Positions 1 to 4,629 of a DNA stretch of 5,328 nucleotides are shown here, piece by piece. Within the stretch, counting starts at the first letter, position 1. Every line of letters begins with the position of its first letter. The DNA is taken from the NCBI GenBank assembly GCA_964473555.1, contig CAYYPL010000027.1:1-5328 (forward strand), in the 5' to 3' direction. The notes beneath the pieces are model-generated. The model worked only from the letters and a program-made list of their open reading frames with translations, had not been told where the DNA came from and ran no database searches. This DNA is from UBA11400 sp964473555. Its GTDB lineage: Bacteria > Bacteroidota > Rhodothermia > Balneolales > HLUCCA01. The position numbers and the translations under genes were made by a program.

Positions 1-380
1 CTGATAACGCAGGTGAACTGGAGTCCCTGCTTACTACTGTCCAAGATACTGCACCGTTGATTCAAGGTGTGAGTCAATCTTTGGGAAACTCTGTTAGAAC
101 TTCATCCTTTTCAGGTGGTGGATCGGGAGCGCCTGCAAGTAATGGTTCTGCCCCAGCGCCGACGGGCGAAGGGGAAAGGGTCCCAGACCGCTACGGCAAC
201 ACGTGGGTCTATGGGATAGCAACAGCGCCAGACTGCGCTAACGGAAAGATGGTCTTGAAAGAGGGCATCTCTGAGAAGACTGGCAAACCATACAAGGGTT
301 GGTATGACCCAGCAGCAGGCCCACGCTGGACTGGCCCGAAGATCGCACAGGAGTTCCGAGCCAAGACTATTTGGATCTAA
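1..380 (+). CDS. Unrecognised phage protein, 3' portion, with degenerate zinc-ribbon-like C-terminus (partial)
   Basis: The frame is open from the left edge (first full codon at base 3) to TAA at 378-380, so the true start lies outside the window. The TTG at 57 is internal and not a convincing start. The visible 125 residues begin with an ordinary helical-looking stretch. A low-complexity linker rich in Gly, Ser, Ala and Pro follows (about bases 114-175). A compact C-terminal module comes last, with the pattern PDRYGNTWVYG, then a single Cys in APDCANGKM, then GKPYKGWYDP and a final basic/aromatic tail. The spacing resembles the ribbon modules of topoisomerase C-termini and of many small actinophage proteins (Cys, Gly-Lys-Pro-aromatic, Gly-Trp). 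Three of the four expected metal ligands are absent, so metal binding is doubtful. Its position just before WhiB and a helicase-like ATPase, with 3 bases to the next ATG, hints at a nucleic-acid role. That is inference; I do not recognise the family. Confidence 0.75.
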   Translation, partial: DNAGELESLLTTVQDTAPLIQGVSQSLGNSVRTSSFSGGGSGAPASNGSAPAPTGEGERVPDRYGNTWVYGIATAPDCANGKMVLKEGISEKTGKPYKGWYDPAAGPRWTGPKIAQEFRAKTIWI

Positions 381-383
381 GCG

Positions 384-671
384 ATGCGCACACCGAGGGA
401 GTTCGAGAACCCTCTGTGCGCTCAAGTCGATGGGGAACTCTGGTTTCCAGATAAAGGAGGCAACGTTGATGCTGCCAAATCTATCTGCAACCAGTGTTCC
501 CACAAAACTGAATGTGCGGAATGGGGAATCAAGCACGAAAGACACGGGATATGGGGAGGCTTATCAGGTAATGATAGGCGCCACATCCGTCGTAAAAGAA
601 ACATTATTGTAGATATACCAAGTATTGAGGAGTGGCTAGGTAATGCTCAATCTCGCCAGAGCCTGGAGTAG
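384..671 (+). CDS. WhiB-family iron-sulfur transcriptional regulator
   Basis: The 95-residue product carries the full WhiB signature. Four cysteines, C12, C35, C38 and C44 (C-x22-C-x2-C-x5-C), are the ligands of the [4Fe-4S] cluster. The G-I-W-G-G turn follows at 55-59. A basic segment (RRHIRRKR, about 65-72) comes next, matching the AT-hook-like DNA-contact tail of the family. Length is typical of the short WhiB proteins. Known family members bind the primary sigma factor and alter promoter choice. Phage copies such as that of mycobacteriophage TM4 interfere with host WhiB2 and block superinfection. The gene starts 3 bases after the preceding stop with only a weak GGAT upstream, suggesting translational coupling. 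Its last 29 bases overlap the next gene. The family assignment is firm; whether it acts on phage or host promoters is not visible. Confidence 0.95.
   Translation: MRTPREFENPLCAQVDGELWFPDKGGNVDAAKSICNQCSHKTECAEWGIKHERHGIWGGLSGNDRRHIRRKRNIIVDIPSIEEWLGNAQSRQSLE
627..632 (+). promoter_or_regulatory. Ribosome binding site for the RecA/DnaB-like ATPase
   Basis: GAGGAG ends 10 bases before the ATG at 643 and lies inside the WhiB reading frame. It supports the start that overlaps WhiB by 29 bases. Confidence 0.6.
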
Positions 672-1509
672 TAGCGCAAGTAGCGCAACACCTTTGCCTG
701 AAGTCTGGAAGACTCTGACTGCGTTCGATATTAAGTTTCGTCGCGGTCAAGTCTGTATGATTGCAGCAGCACCTAACGCTGGAAAGTCGATGCTGGCCTT
801 GATCTACGCGATCAAGGCTGGTGTCAGAACTTTATTCTTCTCGGCAGATACTGACGCATCTACCGTCACGATGCGAGTAGCGGCAGCGATTAGTCAACAC
901 GCTCAGAATGTAGTAGAGCAGAACCTACAGAAGAACCCTCGTTACTACGATGAGGAGTTAGCCAAGGTCACCAACATCGAATGGGTCTTTGATTCATCAC
1001 CGACCCTTGATGATATGGAGTTGGAGATCAAGGCCTATGTCGAACTCTATGGTGTGATGCCAGAGTTGATCGTGATAGATAACTTAATGAACGTGGTCAC
1101 CGACTCAGAGAATGAGTGGGCTGCGCTTCGTTCTATTATGGCAGAACTCCACGATATGGGTCGCAAAACTGATGCCTGTGTGCTGGTCTTGCACCACGTC
1201 TCAGAAGCAAGTGAGTATGGCTCACCGACCAAGCCATCACCACGCAAGGCTATTCACGGCAAGGTCTCACAACTTCCGTCAATGATCTTGACGTTGGGTT
1301 ATGACCCTATTACATCCGTCTTACGGGTCGCTGCCGTCAAGAACAGGTTTGGTAAGCACGTTGCTGATGGCTCTGATTTCGGGTCATTGATGGTGAACTT
1401 CTCGACCTGCCAGATACACGACGCTGATGCTATGGGCAGAGCAGTCAGGCGTGATGCTGTCTTTGCCTACAACCAAGCCAACTACACGAAGGATCCCGAT
1501 GATTTCTAA
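643..1509 (+). CDS. RecA/DnaB-core ATPase, probable phage helicase
   Basis: The 288-residue protein is a P-loop ATPase of the RecA/DnaB type. Walker A is A42-A-P-N-A-G-K-S49, with Ala in place of the usual first Gly. The strand after it reads TLFFSADTD (63-71), as in phage DnaB-like proteins. Walker B is LIVID (142-146) followed by N147. A later VLVLHH strand with paired His resembles the sensor region of this group. A GKVSQLPSMILTL segment and a VKNRFGKH arginine loop follow, where RecA-fold hexamers place oligomerisation and nucleotide-sensing residues. It lacks the N-terminal primase-interaction domain of bacterial DnaB, as is usual for the roughly 280-300-residue actinophage proteins annotated DnaB-like. 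The likely role is DNA unwinding or ssDNA-dependent ATP hydrolysis at the phage fork, together with the split primase downstream. A recombinase-like role (RecA/RadA) is the alternative. The start has GAGGAG upstream; the end overlaps the next gene by 11 bases. Confidence 0.9.
   Translation: MLNLARAWSSSASSATPLPEVWKTLTAFDIKFRRGQVCMIAAAPNAGKSMLALIYAIKAGVRTLFFSADTDASTVTMRVAAAISQHAQNVVEQNLQKNPRYYDEELAKVTNIEWVFDSSPTLDDMELEIKAYVELYGVMPELIVIDNLMNVVTDSENEWAALRSIMAELHDMGRKTDACVLVLHHVSEASEYGSPTKPSPRKAIHGKVSQLPSMILTLGYDPITSVLRVAAVKNRFGKHVADGSDFGSLMVNFSTCQIHDADAMGRAVRRDAVFAYNQANYTKDPDDF
670..687 (+). repeat. Two-copy 9-base in-frame tandem repeat
   Basis: The unit AGTAGCGCA occurs twice head to tail (670-678 and 679-687). 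It lies in frame near the 5' end of the ATPase gene and encodes Ser-Ser-Ala twice (residues 10-15), just before the conserved part of the protein. It looks like a small slippage duplication in a flexible N-terminus. Confidence 0.7.
1489..1493 (+). promoter_or_regulatory. Ribosome binding site deciding the glycosyltransferase start
   Basis: AAGGA lies 5 bases before the ATG at 1499. The upstream in-frame ATG at 1427 has no comparable motif and would overlap the ATPase gene by 83 bases, so 1499 is preferred. Confidence 0.65.
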
Positions 1510-2167
1510 CCTCGTCATCCTGCCATCACGTGGCAGGCCAGAGAAGGTCGCGGAAGCGATTGAACTACTCAAAGATAACTCCGTTATCTCAGACCTCTGC
1601 GTCGCTATCGACGACGACCAGAGTGATATGTACCCACGCATTGATGATGTGATCTATGAGGTCAACCCAAGGCTTCGTATGAATGGCACACTCAACCTTG
1701 TGGCTACAAAGTATGCCGACAAGTACGAGACCATCTACTTCTTAGGCGATGACCATATGGTGAGAACCAAATGCTGGGATGAGAAGTTGTACGAACCAAT
1801 CAAGGCACGAGGCTATGGCCTCGCGTATGGAGATGACAAGTTTCAAGGCAAGAACCTAGCAACAGCGGTGATGATGAGTACCAATATCATCAGGACGCTG
1901 GGGTTTATGGCTCCACCTAAGTTGATCCATCTCTATATGGATAACTTCTGGATGAGCATAGGGCAGGCTCTTGCCTGCATTGACTATGTACCAGAGGTAG
2001 TCGTTGAGCATATGCACTTCGCTGCTGGCAAGTCCGTCAAGGACGAGCAGTACGCTGAGGTCAACAGCAGTGAGATGTACAAGGTAGACCAAGAGACCTA
2101 CATTGAGTACGTCAAGAACGATCTCAAAGGTGACCTAGAGAAACTTATCAAAGAGGTAGTGGTATGA
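1499..2167 (+). CDS. Glycosyltransferase-like protein (GT-A fold, family 2-like)
   Basis: Starting at ATG 1499 gives 222 residues. The N-terminus LVILPSRGRPEKV (5-17) is the first strand and loop typical of phage GT-A proteins, where the nucleotide-sugar sits. An acidic cluster D38-D39-D40 ends the second strand segment. A YFLGDDHMV segment (80-88) gives the D84-D85 pair, placed like the DxD metal-binding motif that coordinates the nucleotide-sugar phosphates. A later acidic/aromatic region (LYMDNFW) and VVVEHMHF fit the acceptor half of the fold. The expected activity is transfer of a sugar from an activated donor; donor and acceptor cannot be read. There is no signal peptide or membrane segment, so it should act in the cytoplasm. 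The stop overlaps the next ATG (ATGA at 2164-2167). It is thus translationally coupled to an SDR enzyme that could make its donor sugar. Confidence 0.82.
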   Translation: MISNLVILPSRGRPEKVAEAIELLKDNSVISDLCVAIDDDQSDMYPRIDDVIYEVNPRLRMNGTLNLVATKYADKYETIYFLGDDHMVRTKCWDEKLYEPIKARGYGLAYGDDKFQGKNLATAVMMSTNIIRTLGFMAPPKLIHLYMDNFWMSIGQALACIDYVPEVVVEHMHFAAGKSVKDEQYAEVNSSEMYKVDQETYIEYVKNDLKGDLEKLIKEVVV

Positions 2168-3021
2168 AAGTCCTCATCACAGGAGACAAAGGATTCGTAG
2201 GTAGGTACTTCTATGAGTATCTCTACGTTCTCTTTGGGTCTGACGTACTAGGTATTGATATCAAAGACGGCTACGACTGCCGTACCTTCTTCAAGAAGTC
2301 AGAAGAAACGTTTGATCTCGTCATCCATCTGGCTGCGATTGTTGGTGGTAGAGAGACGATTGAAGGCAGGCCACTTGCAGTGGCTGACAACTTCAGCATT
2401 GATGCAGAGTTCTTCCAGTGGTGTATGAGAACTAAGCCGAAGAAGATTGTCTACTTCTCTAGCAGTGCTGCGTATCCTACCTACTATCAGGTCGAAGGTA
2501 ACCAGCGCAAACTGCGTGAGGATATGGCTGACTTCAGTTCCAAACCTGATATGACCTACGGCTGGTCGAAGATGGTAGGAGAATACCTTGCATCATTCGT
2601 AGAGAATGTGCATATCTTCAGACCGTTCTCAGGGTATGGCACAGATCAAGACTTGTCCTACCCGTTCCCGATGTACATTGAACGAGCAAGGAACAAAGAG
2701 AATCCCTTTGAAGTATGGGGTCCAGGGACACAGACCAGAGACTTCATCCATATCCACGACATCGTTGAGGCTGTGATGAAGGCGGTGCGTGAAGGTATCT
2801 ATGGACCTATCAATCTAGGGTGGGGAAGAGAGACATCCTTCCTACAACTAGCAGAGATGGTGACCTACTACGCTGGGTACAACCCAGAGATTGTGACCAG
2901 ACCTGATAAGCCTGTCGGCTGTATGCACAGGGTCGCTGATGCGACCAAGATGTGGGAGTTCTACGTACCGAAGATCACCTTGGAAGAAGGTATCGAGAGA
3001 GCAATGAAGAGGCAACGCTGA
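2164..3021 (+). CDS. NAD-dependent nucleotide-sugar epimerase/dehydratase (extended SDR)
   Basis: The 285-residue product is an extended short-chain dehydrogenase. The Rossmann glycine motif is G7-D-K-G10-F-V-G13, and D32 at the end of the second strand favours NAD over NADP. VIHLAA follows strand 4. The serine cluster at 99-101 in VYFSSSAAYP and Y132-x3-K136 (YGWSK) form the catalytic triad. RPFSGYG and TRDFIHIHDIVEA are the classic sugar-nucleotide-binding landmarks of GalE, GDP-fucose synthase and related enzymes. It is a little shorter than typical family members (about 310-340), mainly between strands 2 and 3. The likely reaction is epimerisation, dehydration or reduction of a nucleotide-activated sugar; the exact substrate cannot be assigned. 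AAGAGG lies 7 bases upstream of the start. The start overlaps the glycosyltransferase stop (ATGA), and the stop overlaps the methyltransferase start (TGATG). Confidence 0.93.
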   Translation: MKVLITGDKGFVGRYFYEYLYVLFGSDVLGIDIKDGYDCRTFFKKSEETFDLVIHLAAIVGGRETIEGRPLAVADNFSIDAEFFQWCMRTKPKKIVYFSSSAAYPTYYQVEGNQRKLREDMADFSSKPDMTYGWSKMVGEYLASFVENVHIFRPFSGYGTDQDLSYPFPMYIERARNKENPFEVWGPGTQTRDFIHIHDIVEAVMKAVREGIYGPINLGWGRETSFLQLAEMVTYYAGYNPEIVTRPDKPVGCMHRVADATKMWEFYVPKITLEEGIERAMKRQR

Positions 3022-3757
3022 TGGAATGGAAACTCTTTGACGGAGATGCGTCTGAGTTCACCACTGCAAGGTGGTATGAGGACCGCGAAGCGGCTCATCA
3101 CCTAGAGCAAGAAGGACATAACCAAAGACTTCAGGTTGCAGCACAGTTCGTCAAGCAAGCAGTCTTCCTTGGCGCAGAGAGCGCTGTCGACTTAGGTTGC
3201 GGTGATGGTGGTCTGCTCTATCTCATCAAAGATATCGGTATTAAATCGTGGGGGTATGACTTGATGCCTACCAATGTGGAGTATGGCAGGAATGTGCGTG
3301 GGGTAGACGTGCGCTANNNNNNNNNNNNNNNNNNNNNNNNNNNNNNNNNNNNNNNNNNNNNNNNNNNNNNNNNNNNNNNNNNNNNNNNNNNNNNNNNNNN
3401 NNNNNNNNNNNNNNNNTGATGCCTACCAATGTGGAGTATGGCAGGAATGTGCGTGGGGTAGACGTGCGCTACACCGACTTCAACTCTGACGACATTGAGT
3501 ATGGCGACATCGCCATTATGACAGAGACCTTAGAGCATATGATCGACCCACATAAAGTGGTCAGAGAACTGCCATCGAAGTACTTGATAGCGAGCAGTCC
3601 TTACAATGAGAATGATGTCAACCACTACGAGTTTCATCTCTGGGCGTGGGATAGTGCAGGGTATGATGCGCTCATCACACAAGGAGGTTACAGGATTCTA
3701 GGTAAGCAGTTAGTTGCTGGCTGGTCTCAGGTTGTGCTGGCGGTGCGAGATGCCTAG
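3021..3757 (+). CDS. Class I SAM-dependent methyltransferase (interrupted by assembly gap)
   Basis: As deposited the gene is broken by 100 N and a duplicated 55-mer, and the two halves lie in different frames. Deleting 155 bases (3317-3471) joins them exactly in frame and yields 193 residues. SAM motif I is V56-D-L-G-C-G-D-G-G64. The acidic residue closing strand 2 is D80 in WGYDLM. The later MTETLEHMIDPH (115-126) is the post-motif segment seen in UbiG/UbiE-like small-molecule methyltransferases. IASSPYNEND lies where the strand 5 loop is expected. There is no D/N/S-P-P-Y motif, so a DNA amino-methyltransferase is unlikely. Coupling to the epimerase (TGATG overlap, AAGAGG 8 bases upstream of the start) and to a glycosyltransferase suggests methylation of a sugar or glycan, which is inference. 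The end overlaps the nuclease gene by 8 bases. Confidence 0.9.
3262..3316 (+). repeat. 55-base direct repeat, left copy (contig end)
   Basis: This stretch is identical over all 55 bases to 3417-3471 and ends exactly at the first N. It encodes methyltransferase residues 81-98 plus two bases of codon 99. The identical length and placement on both sides of an N run indicate overlapping contig ends, not a biological repeat. Confidence 0.95.
3317..3416. other. Assembly gap of exactly 100 N
   Basis: A run of 100 unresolved bases inside the methyltransferase gene. The round length is the usual placeholder for a gap of unknown size. Given the flanking identical 55-mers, the true gap is probably negative (an overlap), with no missing sequence. 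Confidence 0.97.
3417..3471 (+). repeat. 55-base direct repeat, right copy (contig start)
   Basis: This is an exact second copy of 3262-3316, beginning directly after the last N. The reading frame continues from it without interruption to the stop at 3755-3757. An ATG inside it (3419) is the internal Met82 of the methyltransferase and not a start. Confidence 0.95.
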
Positions 3758-4109
3758 CACCCAATACAACAAGGCTAAGGGCGCTAAGTTTGAGGTGGAT
3801 GTAGCCAAGTTCCTACGATCCGTAGGCCATTTCGTTGAGCGGTTAGCCAAGGCTGGGAGCAAGGACGAGGGTGACCTCGTTGCCATTATCGCAGGTCAGA
3901 CGTACATTTTAGAGTTGAAGAATAGGAAGAAGATAGATCTCCCTGCCTTCTGGAGCGAAGCGCAGGTAGAAGCAGAAAACTATGCGAAGGCTCGTGGCTT
4001 AGAGCAGAGTCCACCAGCCTTCGTCATAGTGAAGAGACGTAATCATCCAGTCAACAAAGCCTGGGTGATTCAAGACTTAGAAAGTTGGTTGAACAATGCC
4101 AGTTCCTGA
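3750..4109 (+). CDS. PD-(D/E)XK nuclease, Holliday-junction-resolvase-like
   Basis: The 119-residue protein has the catalytic layout of small archaeal/phage Hjc-like resolvases. E15 lies in the first helix (KGAKFEVDVAKFL). A basic loop with RLAKAGSKDEGD leads to catalytic D42. The E55-x-K57 pair is in YILELKNRK. A helix follows (LPAFWSEAQVEAENYAKARG), and then a strand AFVIVKRR, typical of the fold's second half. The role would be cutting branched DNA from phage recombination or replication. Related single-domain nucleases of other specificity (VRR-NUC-like or restriction-like) cannot be excluded. I chose ATG 3750 because it overlaps the methyltransferase stop by 8 bases and precedes the conserved region closely. 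An earlier in-frame start at 3714 would add 12 residues that look like out-of-frame translation of the methyltransferase. The ribosome binding site is weak, so coupling is likely. Confidence 0.85.
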   Translation: MPSTQYNKAKGAKFEVDVAKFLRSVGHFVERLAKAGSKDEGDLVAIIAGQTYILELKNRKKIDLPAFWSEAQVEAENYAKARGLEQSPPAFVIVKRRNHPVNKAWVIQDLESWLNNASS

Positions 4110-4242
4110 AGGTGTCATCACCACATCAGAGATCAACAAGCCAGAGGAGAATCAAGATGATTTGTCAGGAGTGCAGGACAGCAGCGGATCTGAACAGTCA
4201 GAACCAGAAGACGAAGGCGTACAGGAATCACAAGAAGTGTAA
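4096..4242 (+). CDS. Small acidic ORF of unknown function
   Basis: ATG 4096 overlaps the nuclease stop by 14 bases. The frame runs 48 codons to TAA 4240-4242. The product is strongly acidic (10 Glu and 4 Asp against one Lys) and rich in Ser and Gln, with no aromatic residue and no recognisable domain. It would be disordered. For: its ends tile neatly between the nuclease stop and the primase zinc-finger start at 4252, in the style of the rest of the operon. Against: there is only a weak AGAAAG upstream, composition is biased, and 86 bases are shared with the better supported Cys/His ORF in another frame. It is in the same frame as the primase zinc-finger gene, separated only by the TAA. It could be a real small phage protein or a chance frame. 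Confidence 0.4.
   Translation: MPVPEGVITTSEINKPEENQDDLSGVQDSSGSEQSEPEDEGVQESQEV
4143..4150 (+). promoter_or_regulatory. Strong ribosome binding site for the small Cys/His-rich protein
   Basis: AGAGGAGA lies 6 bases before ATG 4157. It is one of the best Shine-Dalgarno matches in the window and the main reason for choosing 4157 as the start instead of the upstream in-frame TTG at 4085. Confidence 0.7.
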
Positions 4243-4330
4243 GGGATGCGAATGTCAGCACAAGGTTGGGACAGGGTGGTTCGTCCGAAAAGGCGAGGCC
4301 GTTCCACTGATGCGAACTCAATCCCCATAA
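4157..4330 (+). CDS. Small Cys/His-rich putative zinc-binding protein
   Basis: The 57-residue product starts MICQEC, giving a C3-x2-C6 knuckle at the very N-terminus. A polar, basic linker follows, and then a second cluster H25, C28, C31, C33 and H35 (KKCKGCECQHK). GTGWFVRKG comes after it. Two CxxC pairs about 22 residues apart are the layout of a zinc ribbon. The order (CxxC, linker, dense Cys/His cluster, then CQH and GxGW) resembles small unassigned proteins seen in many actinophages; that comparison is from memory. The tail after about residue 46 is unremarkable. A strong AGAGGAGA supports the start. The gene overlaps the acidic ORF by 86 bases and the primase zinc-finger gene by 79 bases, each in a different frame. 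The function is unknown; binding of nucleic acid or a protein partner is possible. Confidence 0.68.
   Translation: MICQECRTAADLNSQNQKTKAYRNHKKCKGCECQHKVGTGWFVRKGEAVPLMRTQSP
4241..4245 (+). promoter_or_regulatory. Ribosome binding site deciding the primase zinc-finger start
   Basis: AAGGG lies 6 bases before ATG 4252 but directly abuts the ATG at 4246. The spacing favours 4252, two codons further in. Confidence 0.55.
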
Positions 4331-4629
4331 CCCTCGTCGTCGAGTTCTATGGTGGTGAGGTAAGGCAAGGGCGTAATGCCAATGTCAAGTGCTGTATGCA
4401 CAGCGATAGCAGAAGGTCAGCGGTGATGAATACCTATGACAATCTCTACTATTGCCACACCTGCGGGAAGGGTGGAACAGGAGTCAATATCATAATGGAG
4501 ATGGAACAGTTGGAGTATAAAGATGCAGCAGAGCGAGCAATCGAGATCGCTACTAGAGGCGGTCACACATTACAGTCAGGGTCTAAGCGAAGAGGCAGAA
4601 GCGTACCTCGCAGGACGTGGGATATCTAA
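4252..4629 (+). CDS. DNA primase, CHC2-type zinc-finger subunit
   Basis: From ATG 4252 the product has 125 residues. After a basic N-terminus comes the typical opening of a primase zinc-binding domain (ITLVVEFYGGEVRQG). The metal site follows: C47-x2-H50, 17 residues, C68-x2-C71 (YYCHTCGKGGTG), then a helix leading into EYKDAAERAIEIA. This is the CHC2 arrangement of DnaG, which reads template DNA and sets the primer start site. The usual RNA-polymerase/TOPRIM half is not in this frame but in the next gene, in the +1 frame, overlapping by 107 bases. Residues after about 105 (basic, Arg/Ser-rich, ending WDI) look like by-product translation of the next gene's N-terminal helix region. The start could also be ATG 4246. 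It is probably expressed in fixed ratio with the TOPRIM protein to form a two-chain primase. Confidence 0.85.
   Translation: MSAQGWDRVVRPKRRGRSTDANSIPITLVVEFYGGEVRQGRNANVKCCMHSDSRRSAVMNTYDNLYYCHTCGKGGTGVNIIMEMEQLEYKDAAERAIEIATRGGHTLQSGSKRRGRSVPRRTWDI
4512..4515 (+). promoter_or_regulatory. Internal ribosome binding site for the primase TOPRIM gene
   Basis: GGAG lies 7 bases before ATG 4523, inside the zinc-finger gene. It argues that the TOPRIM protein is started independently here and not made by frameshifting from the zinc-finger gene. Confidence 0.65.

Noticed and set aside
111..545. A 144-codon open frame on the minus strand opposite the first gene and WhiB
   Set aside because: It lies wholly antisense to two well supported + strand frames, including the WhiB cysteines, and shows no domain. 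No other minus-strand gene exists in the window.
304..612. A + strand frame of 102 codons overlapping the end of the first gene and WhiB
   Set aside because: It is the out-of-frame shadow of the WhiB gene, with no motif and no ribosome binding site.
1427..1498. An upstream ATG that would extend the glycosyltransferase by 24 residues
   Set aside because: It has no ribosome binding site, overlaps the ATPase by 83 bases, and adds residues unlike the family. The ATG at 1499 has AAGGA and begins right before the conserved first strand.
3262..3471. A biological direct repeat or attachment site at the gap
   Set aside because: The copies abut a 100-N placeholder exactly and their merger restores a gene, so contig overlap explains it better than an att site or tandem duplication.
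3591..3615. A DNA adenine/cytosine-N4 methyltransferase motif (SSPY) in the methyltransferase
   Set aside because: The catalytic motif needs two prolines (D/N/S-P-P-Y/F/W). Here there is Ser-Ser-Pro-Tyr, and the rest of the protein follows the small-molecule methyltransferase pattern.
3419..3757. A separate 112-residue protein starting at ATG 3419
   Set aside because: The ATG lies in the duplicated 55-mer and is internal to the methyltransferase. The frame is the second half of that gene.
4523..4629. Programmed -1 frameshift joining the primase halves
   Set aside because: The TOPRIM frame is +1 (or -2) relative to the zinc-finger frame, I see no clear slippery site, and the TOPRIM gene has its own GGAG and ATG.
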